Translations under genes and position numbers: made by a program
Notes under the pieces: model-generated
What the model saw: only the letters and a program-made list of their open reading frames with translations
What the model was told of the DNA's origin: nothing
Databases searched by the model: none
Shown here: piece after piece, positions 20,301-33,000 of the stretch
Layout: each line of letters starts with the position of its first letter
How positions within the stretch are numbered: the first letter of the stretch is position 1
NCBI RefSeq assembly: GCF_030253575.1
Contig: NC_080569.1
Span: 4,899,501-4,963,500 of the forward strand
Direction: 5' to 3'
Length of the DNA: 64,000 nt
Source: Rhododendron vialii
Lineage: Eukaryota > Streptophyta > Magnoliopsida > Ericales > Ericaceae

Positions 20301-23300
20301 TTCCAACTTGGGATTCAATCAAACTCTTGCTTTTTCTTTCCAAATTCGATTGGTGCATATTTTGTTGAATAATTCTGAATATTCATGACTTCTAAACCTT
20401 CTAGGATTTTTTTTTTATTCTTCACTTGGACTGTAACAAGTTGCAACCCGGTCCGTCTTTGTGTCCTTAAATCTCTAAATTAAATTCCAATTCATGCAAA
20501 CGGCTCCTCGGTGACCCATAATAACAAAATAGCCCAAAGTAATTCAAGTAACATGTATTAAGAACTTAAAAAATATAAATTAAAGGGCCCCCAATGTATC
20601 GGCACTTATCAAACCCTTGTCCAATACATCTTTTTCGTGTCCACAATTAGGAAATAAAAATCTTAAATTAAACACATGTGCGACACTCTTTCTGCAACGT
20701 GTCCTGCAACCTGTTCTGCAACTTGTACAAAACTTCTTTAATGTGAATGACTAAGAAATACGTGTGATTGGCAATTTTGTGTCCGTGCTTCTTGGCACAT
20801 AAGCAGTGTTTGCTGCAGTGTCAGTGTTGCAGCTTATGAGTTTCCCGTGTCAGAAGTTTTGTGCTACACGCAATGTCTTTAAATCTAAACTGTTAAGTGA
20901 TAAAACCGGAGAAGAAAATGCCGGCTGACATAGCAAACCTATAAAACCGGTCGTGGGTCAAAAAAAATTGGGCCTTTTGTTTTTGGCAGTAGATATAACT
21001 CTACACTGCCGCTCAAATTATTATGGACTAGAGTATCCAGGCAAGTTTTTAACTTCTCTAGCATATGTGGGATTGTAAGAGTTTTGGGGAGTGCTTTTAT
21101 AGAACAAGAAAGCCTCACTTGTTTGGTGCTTATTGATGTGGGATTTTGGTGCAGTAACTGTAAATTTAGAGCGTGTTTTTTGTCCTTTAGCGTCCTCTAG
21201 TTTTAGTAGGGTCCTCCAGTCTATGCATGGGTGTCTAGAGTCCTTGTTAGGTAGTTTTTGATCATTTTGAGAAAGATATTTGAGAGGTTCCCTAATTGTA
21301 ATCAAATCACTGATCCTCCAAACGGTCGTCGTCCCCAACCACCAAAAACTTGGGAATCCTTTGATGGTACCTGAACAGCTGCATATAAAGAATGTCTATC
21401 AATCACATATTATGGACAATAAACAAGACAAGTTATTTGTATAAGTGCACCTAATATCTGTAGTATTTATTATCTTCAACAAGTTTGTGACATAATTATG
21501 ATGTCATGTTTCAATTCTGGTTGAATTGTCTGGTTTTTCAAAATTTGGCTATTCTCTATGCACAGTGTTCGAACTGTGGCTCATATGTTAAGTATGAAGA
21601 GATATTAAGGAGTTTTAGAGAGAAGTTCGTACAAGGGTATTTTTGGGATACGGACCAAATACCAGGTTAAGGTTAGATTAGAGTCGTTATAAATACTATA
21701 TGTTGTAAATCCTATTTCATAACTATGATAATAAGAATAGCAGCCGCTCTCGCTCTTGTGGACGTACCCGGTTTTGGGGAACCACGTATATTGCTGTGTC
21801 GATTTATTTACTATTTTATACTCGTAAATCGTGTGCGTGTGTGTGACGATCCTAACACAGCTTCTTTATGCTTTTGTGTCGAAAACAACTTTTGAAAATA
21901 ATGAAGAGGCTAATTTCTTAGTATGCTTTTTGAATTTCTTTCTTGATGTTGAAAAGAAAATTCTGCTTTTTATTAAGCAACTTTACCATAAGTGCGGCTG
22001 CAACAAACACCTGCATATGTTATTATCTTTGATTTCCGATACATCGATGGGTTATCAATTTAAGTATATATAGTTGGCAGCGCGTTTGAGTGATACTCAA
22101 TCATACATCTTGTATTAGCTAGGACTTGTATCAAATGTCAAACCGAATTTGCCAATTCAGTAGGGATGACCCTATATTTTTGGGCTATACAACGAAATTT
22201 AAAATGATAAAACTTAAGGGCTAAGCTATGATCTGATCAATTCCAACTTTGGAAAGTTATGCTCTGGAGGGAATTATAATTACTACTCTGTTTTTCAAGT
22301 AATGCTTACATTTGGCGAACAATTGTCCATTGATGATCCTTCTAATTAATTGAGCACTTGTATTGGTCATTTATTTCCTTTGTAAAACTTATGTCCATTG
22401 GCTTTTAGTATGTTCTTATTGGTACGTTGGAGGGTATGGGAAACAAACTCTTGACCTCTAAGTGGGGAATGAAATTCTAGCCATTGGGCTAGCCATAATG
22501 GTTAATAGATTCTGATTATCAACTATAAACATTAAGTAGATTTTGGTAAACTTGATATCAATTGAAGCCCAAGAGAAATGATATGTTACTGTTTTGGCAA
22601 GGATTATGGTTATTCCTAAGTGGGGCTTCCATTTTTTGGTCAAAATTTGGGAGCCCAAAGCGACTACATTGGTCTTTGCAACTGTATGGGTCTGTTTTTG
22701 GTTCACCAAATCCAAATACTTTGCTTTCATTTAACAGATCAATGTAGGCCGGAGGGGAGCGACTCTCAGTGGACCTGCTTTTGATGAAAGAGGCAAATGT
22801 GTAGGATTGCAGCTTCAGTACCAAGGCTACAAAAGTGGTGATTTTGTACCTGCAGAAGTTATTAAGCACTTCATTCAAGACTATGACAAGAATGGAGCAT
22901 ATACTGGTATGCTTGGATTTTGCAACTTCTTGTAATGGGCAACCCTAATGTATATTCTATCTTCTTTTTCATAGTCAACAAATTGCAGTGACTGTACTAC
23001 ATTGCCAACCATGTAATTCATGTATTGTTGCATACATGTTTGGGCACTGTCTCGTTGATTGGCTTGGTGAAATAGATTTCTGTGAAGATGCGGACTACCA
23101 ACTCCTAGACAAAAAGAAAGGCCCATTGTTCGAGTCCGCATAGACGTGATAGGTAGAAATTAAATTTAAAATAGCCCTATAATTTAAAGAATCTTCAATC
23201 AAAACATAAAAGCTCTTAAAAATCTGTACGGTTGAATAAAACTTTGATTGAATAAAATGAGGAACCTCTTATGTGGTTTAAGTAACAAATGCGGGAAAAG

Positions 23301-26300
23301 CCTTTCTTTTCCTTGCTCGCTCTCACAGACGTTGCGATACTCTCAGAGCGTGTGGAATACTCTCTTTCTTAGTTTTTATCTCAAGTATTTTGGCGTTTGA
23401 AACTTCCCCAGAGTAATCAAACGTAACTAGCTGGTTCAATCAAAATGGATTCTTGGTAACATGGGGGCTAAAGAAAGAAAGAAATGTACAAATTCATATT
23501 AGATTAGGTGCGTAATAATATTTTTAAAATCTTAAATTAAATAAGTGAAATGGAAAAACCTTTATTAATTCGCTTATTCCATTGGATATTACGAAGCCTC
23601 CTCATGTATGACATGATTTGGATCTAAGCACATAAGAGATTCTCTCTTAACTATTCTATCCTTCATACGGTTTTTGCACGGACGGTAGTTGGAATTAGCG
23701 GCTCTCCTAGGTTCTCTCATCTGGGATCCCTAGGGAAGATGATCAAGTTGGTCCTTGCTTTTTGAGAAGCTGCTTTTATATAATTTAGGCAATAAGGGTG
23801 GAAAATTCATGGACCAGCACCATATAAAAGCCAATTTACTCGCCTTTTGAGATAAAATTCTATTCTCTCCTATCTCCCTATACGCTCTTCTGGCCTTCTT
23901 GCCTTAAAAGTCGTGCCACCCTGCCCCTCTAATTAACATCGACTCTCAACGCAGCTTCCTCCATGTTTTTTTAGATATTCTATTGTGAATTATATGATGA
24001 GTATGACTTATATATTTTTCTTTGATGTGGAAACGTAACAGTGGTTATATTGTCTTTATAAAATCGGCCCTTACGATTCATAATCAATCATACTTAGATA
24101 TTCTATTGTGAATTATATGATGATTATGACTTATGTATTTTTCTTTGATGTGGAAACATAACAATGGTTATATTGTCTTTATAAAATTGGCCCTTACGAT
24201 TCATAATCAATCATACATAAGATTACAAGATTCAGCCATCTAGAGTAATAAGATTTCCATTTGGGCTCACCGTAGGCACCTTATCGGTTAGAATGGGATG
24301 GATGTGCTTTGTCTAGACCTTACTGGGAGGATGGTGTCAAAATCGCTCCCATGTCTAGCCTGACTCTACTAATAAGCGGCTTTAGGGCCGATCAAATAGC
24401 TTCTGGTCCTTTGGCCTCTATATGAAGGTCCACCTTTTACTAATACTAAGGGTTTAGTGATCCCATCTATCTATTTGTATCTAATGCCAGCGTTGCTACA
24501 CCTTATTTCTTTGTTCCTTCCCTTAAATCGTGTGTTTGGTTCTTCAAATTCTTAACAATCTAAGCATCCCCATTTGTATCTTCAAAATACAGGACTCCCA
24601 CTACTTGGCATCAAGTGGCAAGAGATGGAAAATCCTTATCTGCGTATGTTAATGAAGATGGAACATGATGAACAAGGCGTCCTTATTACAGAAGTCAGTC
24701 CTAACTATCCAGAATCTGTGGTTCTAAAACCAAACGATGTTATTCTCAGCATCGATGGGATTAACATTAATAATGATGGAACAGGTAAATCTTTTGTCCT
24801 GTTTTCCCCTTTGTTTTATGCAAGATTTGATCCTTAAACAACATCTCTATATTTATGCTCTACTTGCAATTAATTTTCAGTTCCATTTTTAAGAGGACAG
24901 AGGATAGAATTCAGTTATCTCATTGGAAAGAAATATGTTGGCGATAAGATTGTTATTAAAGTACGCCGAGGTTCAGAGATATGTGAATTCACTACAGAAC
25001 TTGCAACACACAAACAATTCGTCTCGGCCAACATAATTGGGAGGCCTCTTCGGTATTACATTATTGGAGGATTTGTTTTCACCACTCTTTCTTTTCCATG
25101 TATGAGAGTTATGGTGAGTAGTTCACTTAGATATCTTGTGGTAGCTCTTTTGATAAAACTTAGAATATTATTTCATTGATCGGTTTTGCTTTATAATTGG
25201 TATGGAATGTTCCTAACCTTGTGCTTTCTTTTCTTGTATTTATTAAAAACTTATTACACTAGGATGATAGGTACTACATTGATAATGAGAGGCCAGACGA
25301 TGACAAGCTTTTATTCCAAGCTCTATACGAAGAGCCTGTTGTGCTTCTTAAGGTCTCCTTCTGTTCATTTCTGATTATTATTCTCATGTGCTGTGAAAAT
25401 TTATTGTATTCACAAATTGAATCAGAATGCATTTAGGGGAGAGAGTGGCTGAACCCATAAGGACTTCTGTTGTGTAGCAAAATGACGTCACTTTAAAGAC
25501 ACTAACCGGCGTGTCCCCGTGTCCCCATGTCTATTAAAGTTAATTATTTTATAAGGGGACACAACGGAGACCTGTATAAGGACCCAACAAAGGTTAAAAC
25601 ACAATTATTTTAAATTTTGGGGGGTAAATGTTGAATTACTCCAAATATTGTGGTTTAAAAGTGTAATATTATTTGTATACAATGTACATGTGATGCTTGT
25701 TTATGTATATTAATGCTTTATGCTTCTATCGATACCTATGTTTCCACTGGTATAAAAAATAATTATTGCTTTATTGTTGTTGTGTCCCCTACCATGTCCG
25801 TGCCTTAGTGTTTGTATCCGTATCCGTGCTTCATAGCATGTGATGATGAAAGATATCAAAATTTGACATATTATGATAGTTCTTACAATTATTCATGTTA
25901 AATTCGAATTCGTTAAGGATTTCTTAAGGATTCTGAGCCATGTCCATGTCTTGTCTTTGAAGGATTTCTTGAGTGCCACACACATATGGGACTGGTTCTA
26001 CCCACACAAATTTTGACACAATGTCAATCATTTATATCAATGGTCGAGATTAGAAAACACTCTCTCCTCCCTCCCCATCTCCTCACCTAAATCCCTCCCT
26101 CTCTCCTTCCCCACCGCACAACCCCCCCCCCCTTCCTTCTCAGAGCATCTCCGGCCAGCTCCTCCATCTCTGTCGACTCCCTCTGTAGACAATGACCTCA
26201 TAGTTTGGAGCCTTTCGGGTCATATTTTGATGATCTAAACCGTTCAACTTGTTTAAAACATGTTTTTAAATATACCCGTGAGAAATCAACTCAAATATAT

Positions 26301-27521
26301 ACACACACGTACATGGCAATAGAGTTATATATATGGGATTGAACCTATCCTCAACGTATCGCTGTCCTATTTTTTGGATAAATAACAAATCAGCGTGTCC
26401 ATGTCATATTCGTGTCTCGTGTCTGTATCTGTGCTTCTTAGCCTTTAGCCATGAGCTTGTAGTCTAGTCCAAAGTTTTGTAGCTACCAATTACTTAATAA
26501 CCCATCTAGGCTAGCCAACATGTGGGTCATGCAAACCATATGCATTGACAACTTTGCTTGACGATATATTAGCAATTATCATCTTTTCTTTCATAATCAA
26601 CAATTGTGTGCGGATCCAATAAAACAAATCAACAATTGTGTGTGGATGTCAAAAAGATAATTATATTAACGTATCAAGCACTACTTAAGAACCTAGAAAT
26701 CAATTTGGGACATAATTATCAATTATTATGCTTATTAGGTAGCTTTAGTGGCACAGTGGTGCTAAGCCATACATATTGCTCATCCTTAATCGTTTTTAAG
26801 GTATTGGCGCGAATATATTTCTTTAGGGTAAGCAAGCATGAATATGTTGGTCTGTTGTACTTATTTTGGAGTGTGAATATGTTTGTCAGGTGCTTAAAGC
26901 TGACATCAATGCTGGGTATGAGACGGAGTGTACACTGCAAAATCAGGTTTGGAAATTTGTGTCACTTTCAAATTATGAATGAAACAAACCCATTGATGCT
27001 AATTTGCTTATAAATGCGTCTTTTGCTTATTTCAATGTAGGTTCTCGTCACTTTCAATGATAAGCCTGTTGAGGGACTAAATAGCTTGGTCAGTATGGTA
27101 GAGACTTGTAAGGAAGATTTCATGAAGTTCACATTTGCAAACAAGAAGGTGGACCACTTTCCATTTTTGTTCTTAGTTTTTCAGCGGAGACCTCCTAATT
27201 TTATCATCAATTTTTCATCTTTTGGATTTTTTTCCTTTCGGTGAGATCAAGAAACCGGAGGTATTGTTTTGTCTGTGTCATTCTTGTTGCCATTTTTGTG
27301 TTTTGACAATTGACAACCCTATAATTACCATATCCGTGACTAATTGTTGATCTTGATTTAACCATCTTATTAACGGTGGCAAGTTTGTTTTGGTCATTTT
27401 TGTGCAGACTATGGTATTGCCAACAAACATTGCCAGATCAAGAACTCCGGATATCCTTAAAGCACACTCTATAAATTGTGCTATGTCTGATGATCTGAAG
27501 GAATTAGTGAAGTTGACTTGA
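17316..27521 (+). CDS. Deg/HtrA-like S1C family protein, copy 1 (catalytic Ser lost)
   Basis: Ten exons: 17316-17726, 18111-18348, 19596-19792, 22738-22906, 24593-24784, 24881-25113, 25263-25352, 26890-26946, 27041-27148, 27408-27521. All introns are GT-AG and in phase, giving 602 residues. The Arg/Ser-rich, acid-poor N-terminus (RRLFHSKIL) looks like a mitochondrial presequence, as in Arabidopsis DEG10. A trypsin-like domain (about 140-340) keeps His183 in VLTTAHSV and Asp215 in ECDLAILTV. Where the family has INPGNSGGPAF, this protein has ATLSGPAF with Leu292 at the serine position. The substrate loop is also degenerate. PDZ1 follows ([14 protein letters not shown], about 339-425), and a PDZ2-like C-terminus ([16 protein letters not shown]) ends in KLT-stop. 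The reading frame is fully open, so a non-proteolytic role is possible. Start chosen at the ATG shared by all three copies. Confidence 0.88.
21566..21857 (+). mobile_element. Copia-like solo LTR in intron 3 of copy 1
   Basis: The insertion begins TGTTCGAACTGTGGCTC and ends GATCCTAACA. CACAG lies immediately before it and again at its right edge (21856-21860, overlapping the last two LTR bases). Unit 2 has the uninterrupted site ATGCACAGCTTCTTTATG at about 35.93 kb. The internal GTTATAAATAC box, AATAAGAA and GAACCACGTATATTGCTGTG block resemble copia LTR promoter, R and U5 parts. No internal region remains. Confidence 0.8.
22410..22505 (-). mobile_element. Possible tRNA-like SINE fragment, minus strand
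   Basis: Read on the minus strand, ATGGCTAGCCCAATGGCTAG resembles an A box and GGTCAAGAGTTTG a weak B box about 35 bp on. The same sequence is in unit 2 near 36.49-36.59 kb, so it predates the duplication. There is no clear tail or target duplication. Confidence 0.35.
23973..24218. repeat. Tandem repeat in intron 4, 123-bp period
   Basis: A unit from AGATATTCTATTGTGAATTA through ATCGGCCCTTACGATTCATA is present twice, nearly identical. The counterpart in unit 2 (38029-38291) has a 4-bp deletion and an extra partial repeat. Confidence 0.85.
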
Positions 27522-28489
27522 GGCGAAGAAAGTCCCATATATATCTGAAATTTGAATGGTTTTGAGTGGTAACGTTGTTCAGTTACCATTCAGTGCATTC
27601 TTTTCAGCAATGCTTTCCAGTTCCATTCTCTTTAAAAGGTTGAGCTAACTTGTGGTGGCAATATCATATAGGAGTTAGTCAAGTTGTGAGATGTTGCGGG
27701 TGGTTGTTCTTGGATGACTTTTGGTTTTTACTACGGCATGAGATTTTCCAAAATACGCATAACTGCATTGGGCGTTGACTATCCACCCTTGTGAACATAA
27801 TTTAGATTGCCTGTGTATATTCATCTCAAGACCGTCATTGTATCTGAAAGTTGCTTGATGGTTCGGTTTTAGAAAACGGGCATCTGTGATTTTAGGATAT
27901 GCTTCTGGAAGTGGGGTAAGTTTCTGGTTGTATGACTGTTTGCAGTTCCGATAGTATCCTGGGAATTATTTCTATCTCATCCTTGCCACTTTAGGCATAG
28001 TTGGAGATGGCATGGGTGCATATGTTACTTTTGACAAAATGTGCAGACTAGTATTGAGACCGAGTTACTTGATACTGAGTTGGTAAGTAGACTACATAGC
28101 TCCTTGTTCGCGTACTTGTTAACGTGCCTTCACAGTTCTGCAAGTTTTTTTCCTTCTTTGGTTATGCTTTCAAGCACTGTACAACAAGTTTGCCAATTTC
28201 TTTTACAGAGATACCCATCTTTGACTTTTCAAGGCGTTTGCTGACATACTTTCCACGTACCCCATGGATCTCTCTTCACAATGGCTTTTGATTGGGCTTT
28301 TCGCTATTGGAACCTTTTTTTTTTATTGGATAAATATTGCTATTGCAACTGCAAATTTAAGATTTTAAACTTAAGAAACTACATTTTCTTACATCCAAAA
28401 TACTTTGCATCTGAACAATTAAATTAGATCTAGATAAATTAGGACTTCTCATTCATTTTTTCGTTAGAGTTCGGGATATATCTTTTAAT

Positions 28490-29811
28490 GGGAAAAAAAC
28501 CAAAATGGTCCCTGTAGTTAAGTGTTTGTGTCAACTTGGTCTCTGTAGTTTTAATTGGCTCGATTTACACTCTGTACTTTTTATTTTGTTCCAATTTGGT
28601 CCAATTGCTAACTGCCGTTAGTCCGCCGTTAAGTCTTTTTAACAGCAAAATCAAATGGATGTAGAGGTGGAGGTAGGGGTCGAGGCAGAGATGGATGCAG
28701 AGGTGGAAGAAGAGGCAAAGGAAGAGCCAGAGGTAGAGGAGGAAAGGCAATGATCAGTAACAGGCCATTGTTACCAATGTGGGACTACTCAAAACTTCAA
28801 CATTCCTAGTTAGGAATCAGTGCATGTGCCAAGTGTAGGAAAATGAATGGAATGACAAGGCACTAGTTTTTGTAACCATTTGGGTTGTTAAGTTAGATTT
28901 ATTGTAACCTAGTTGAGTGTTTTGTTATGTCTATGTATTAAGTTATGACTTACTAAATTTGGAATTGAGTAGGGATGGCAATGGGGAGGGTCGGGGGTGG
29001 ATACCACTATCCCCGAATCCAAATCCCTCCCCATCCCCGCCCCAATCCCCACTGGGGATTTATTTTTACCTTCCATCCCTGCTACCTCTAGGGCGGGGCG
29101 GGGATCGGGCGGGTACTACCTCATATCCACCCCCTACCCGTTCCCCACTTTTTTTTGAAAATTATCCCCATACCCTACCCGATCCCCAAATAATCTCCGA
29201 ATCTCCTACCCACTTGGGGCGGGGAACGGGGCAGGTTGGGTCGGGTCGGCTGGAATTGCCATCCCTAGAACTGAGTTTATATAATATTCTGACTTTTGGA
29301 CATAGTTTTTTATTATATTGTGACTTTTGGATCTATATCTTGTTGTGACTTTTGGACATCATTCTATATGCATTTTCAGTACTATGCAAAAAATAAGGCA
29401 TCTCAGTATTTGTCCACAAGTTGAACAGGTAGACAATATTAGTGGTTATGTTACCTCATGGCTGATCATAAAAATGCTGAATTGGAGGACAATTTTTTTG
29501 CAGAAAATTATAACTAAATTTCTTCTCAGGTGCCTCCTTATCAATGGATTATGGAAAAATGAGCTGTATTTTGGTTTAGAGGTATATTAGGGCAAGAGGA
29601 GAATGAGAGAATTACTGTTTTAACTCCAAAAAAGGGGGCCATTTGATTTTGCTATTAAAAGAACTAACGGCGAACTAACGGTAGTTAGTAATTGGATCAA
29701 ATTAATTGGAACAAAATAGAAAGTACAGAGTGTAAATCGAGCCAATTATAACTATAGGGACCAAGTTTACACAAACACTTAACTATAGGGACCATTTCAA
29801 AATTTTTTCCC
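28490..29811. mobile_element. MULE carrying a nested hAT MITE
   Basis: Inverted ends of about 160 bp begin GGGAAAAAAACCAAAATGGT on the left and, complemented, GGGAAAAAATTTTGAAATGG on the right. Both continue through TAGTTAAGTGTTTGTGT and TTGGCTCGATTTACACTCTG. TCTTTTAAT (28481-28489) and TCATTTGAT (29812-29820) form an imperfect 9-bp target duplication. Unit 1 lacks the element. A plus-strand frame near 28645-28810 encodes an Arg/Gly-rich tail (GCRGGGRGRGRDGCRGGRRG) ending LQHS-stop, like the basic tails of Mutator transposases. No transposase core is visible. Confidence 0.82.
28970..29267. mobile_element. hAT MITE nested in the MULE
   Basis: Ends TAGGGATGGCAAT and ATTGCCATCCCTA are perfectly inverted. 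GAATTGAG (28962-28969) and GAACTGAG (29268-29275) form an 8-bp target duplication with one mismatch. The GC-rich interior consists of GGGGCGGGGATCGGGCGGG-like blocks and their complements, with no transposase. It inserted after the MULE. Confidence 0.85.
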
Positions 29812-29944
29812 TCATTTGATATATATGTGTTCTCACTTGGTGTAAATTCTAGGTCCGTCACTGATTACATTTTTCTATATTTTGGTCAAAAGTATTATGT
29901 TCCCATAAATAGTTGAAAGACATAAAAAAATGGAAACCGGAGAG

Positions 29945-29951
29945 TATAAAT
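29945..29951 (+). promoter_or_regulatory. TATA box of Deg-like copy 2
   Basis: TATAAAT about 95-100 bp upstream of the ATG, in the context GGAGAGTATAAATTTAGAAG that is also present in the 5'-only remnant. The MULE ends only ~130 bp upstream of it, so distal promoter sequence has been displaced. Confidence 0.5.
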
Positions 29952-30045
29952 TTAGAAGAGGGGGTTTCGCCGTGGGTGCACATTCCTAGGGCTACTACAG
30001 ACAAAGCATCATACGAAAGAGGGGTTTCGCTTCTGTAAGTACAGT

Positions 30046-33000
30046 ATGTGTAGGCATCTGATCTCTGTCTGGCCGTTCCGTCGTCTCTTTCATTCCAAGA
30101 TTTTGGCTACTACTTCTCCGATCGCTAATCCTCTCTTTTGTAATAAGTTTAATAAGTCAATCCACAGCGATTCCAAGAAATCCGTACGGTTGCCGTCCGT
30201 TGTTTCTTCTTCTTTTTCTTCTCCTGCTTCCAAACTCCACACGAGTTTTCAATCTTTCCTCTCAATTTCATCACCGTATGATGATCGGGTCGACCATTGT
30301 GCTCTACTACGTAAATGTAATAGTAGTACTACCGTTATTAGGTCTTTCTCCTATCGCTCCTCTGTCAGGGACATTGTGAGGAAATCGGTAGGCTGTGATA
30401 AATATCGTGAAAAAGAACCTGATGATGGTGATTTTGAAGAATGCGGCCGGGAGGAGGATATGGTGAGTTACTGAGTTTGATTAATAATTAATTATCCGCG
30501 CTCTCTAATGGTGAAAAAAAAGAAAGAAAGAAAATCATGAAATAAAAATTCTACACTCTTTTTTTTTTTGACATTTACACCCCTTTTTTTGAATTTTAGC
30601 GTTGAAAGTGTACGTATTTTTTTGCTAGAAGACAAAAGTGTTGAATGTGTGTGTATTTTTTTGCTAGATGACAAAAAAAAAAAAAAGGTATAGATGTCAA
30701 AAAGGGACCGTAAAATTCAATTTCCAATAAAAAAGGAATCTCTATTGGTCTATTTCGTTTCTTAGACTCCGTTTGTTAAAATATTATATACAATGTAGAA
30801 TATTTTCTTCTGTCTTTTTCTAGCCAAACATCAAAAATTAAATAAAATATTTCAGCTATTAAAAAGAATTTACTTGCAGCCATGCCAGATTAAGGTTGGT
30901 TATGCAAAAAGAAAGAACAGAAATGACACAGGTACTGAAGGTGGCATAGGGAAATTGTACCTACGGCGAGTCTCCGGCCACCTCCAAAAATTCTAAATAA
31001 AAAACCAAGGGGGCCTACGCAGACACACAGACACAGGAGTCAACGGCATTCGATGTGTGTAGGGTGATTGATTTAAATACTCTATTCATACACAAAAATA
31101 GGGTGTTTGGTATTTAGATAAAGAGGATGCTTATCTAAACACCCTATTTTTCGTGTATAAATAGCGTGTTTAGATCAAACACCCTACACACATTGGATGC
31201 CATTGATTCCCACGAAGGCCTCTAAGTTTTTTTTTTTTAAGAAATTTTGGACGGCTCGGATTGGCCGTCCGGTGTCCGGAGGCAGCCCGGCACGGCCGTC
31301 GGTACGATTTCCCTACGGTTTTGGTCGGTACTCATAGCAGTACTCGAACACCACAAAAATAAGGGTATGCTAATTATTGGATTCTTTTTCCAGCCACAAT
31401 GTGATGCAGTTGTCGGGGTACTGTGTACTGCTGCGGAAGTGGATGTGTTTTCCCCGTGGAGAAGGAAACAGGAGCCGTCTTATGGTGCTGGATTAATCTT
31501 GAGTGGGAGAAGAGTGTTAACTACTGCTCATTCAGTGGATCAATACACTCAATTGGAAGTCGGGAGAGAGGTCTGGGGTCCAAGGTATACAGCTACAATG
31601 CTTGCTGTAGCACCTGAGTGTGATCTTGGTATGGTTTACATTACTTTCTCTCTGCATCATTTGATGCACTACTTTTTGTATCGCTAAATCTGGCAAAAAT
31701 ATGATATTTAGGCGAACATTACTTCCTTTTTTACATAAAAGTGTTAAAAGAAATCCGATTTGACTTTTCTAGCCCTTGATTAGATGCTCTGCTTTTACAA
31801 TAACTATATGCTTTGCACTTATATACCACTGTGTTTTAAATATCCCTATTGGAAAGGTAATATGAACAACTGGGTTAGTGCTGCTTTGTGTAGTAGCTGG
31901 GACATTAGAGGGTGAATTTTTCCTAACATAGGGATTTGATTATGTATCTCTAGCTACGGGCATTCTTGAGTAGTTTGTTCTTATTTGTATTTGATTTGAT
32001 TTGTGGTCATATGTCGGGCTTTCTTAGTTCTTACATGTTTGATTCTCGAGTTTAAACAAATCTTTATTTTTTATTTTTGTAGAATTTAGGTGAATGGTCA
32101 AATAATCTATTTGGTAGTGTTTGTTTGTTTTTGATGTTTTCGTTTGGATTGCTAGCGATCTTGCTCAATTCAAGATAACATATCTCAATGTTTGCATGCA
32201 TAGTGGTTAAAAACCTACTGTACACGATATTTATCATATGATTCATATAGTCTCCTTCGAAAAATAATACGTTTCTCATTCCATATCCATTTTGTATAGA
32301 AATCCTAAATTATATATGTGTGTCCCCATTCAGTATGTATTCTATGATTACTTATTGAAAAAAAGTTGGGCCTTATTTTTAGAGCAGAACCCCAAACGCA
32401 TTATTCAAACTTGTTTAAACTTTGATGTAATTATGGCGACGTGCAATTAATTTCAAAAAAACCAACCTCGATATAGGGCTTGAGTAGAAGAAAGAACCAT
32501 TATTATATCGTGTTTTTTTTTGAATCATACAAGGGCTCTCATTTTCTTTCCGTGACTAACGCAGTAGGAAGCCTGAATGTGATAGATCCCACTTCAGGGA
32601 GTTAAAGTTTTGCATCTTAAATACTTTTTTTTATGAATATGTGCATAGTTTGTTGGTGTTATTAGGTACGATACACGTTACATATCCCAATGGGAATTAT
32701 AAAATGAAAAAAAATTGATACACATACGTATTTATGTAACTTATCCTGATTTGGAAACACGAAATTGCAGCAAATAAGGCTTGGTTTGTCAAAAAAGAAG
32801 CAACATGGACTTTGATCAATTTTTCGATAAAAACAATTGGGTGATATTATATGTGGTGATTTGCATGCAGCAATTCTAACAGTCCATGATGATGAATTTT
32901 GGAATCAAGTTAAGCCAGTGGAGTTCGGGGATATGCCATCACCAGGAGATAAAGTGATCATAGATCGCCTTCGAAAAGATGAAGCGTATTTGCCTTTGGT

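Larger units (their letters stand above)
16583..28124 (+). repeat. Tandem duplication unit 1 (Deg-like gene copy 1)
   Basis: The unit starts at ACGTGCCTCCACAGTTCTGC. The same start, ACGTGCCTTCACAGTTCTGC, recurs at 28125 directly after the 3' flank of copy 1, which marks the junction. Exons, introns and flanks are collinear with 28125-42472, with only scattered substitutions over long intron stretches. Differences are mostly discrete insertions or deletions. The simplest origin is unequal crossing-over. Confidence 0.9.

Noticed and set aside
22558-22878. Minus-strand frame covering exon 4 of copy 1
   Set aside because: Shadow of the plus-strand Deg-like exon, which has clear protein similarity.
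23973-24218. Regular repeats considered as a CRISPR-like array
   Set aside because: Only two long, directly adjacent units in a plant intron, with no spacers.
26041-26190. GAGCATCTCCGG motif with C-rich flank as a possible Harbinger end
   Set aside because: No inverted partner or TTA duplication was found in either unit. It is probably a fragment.
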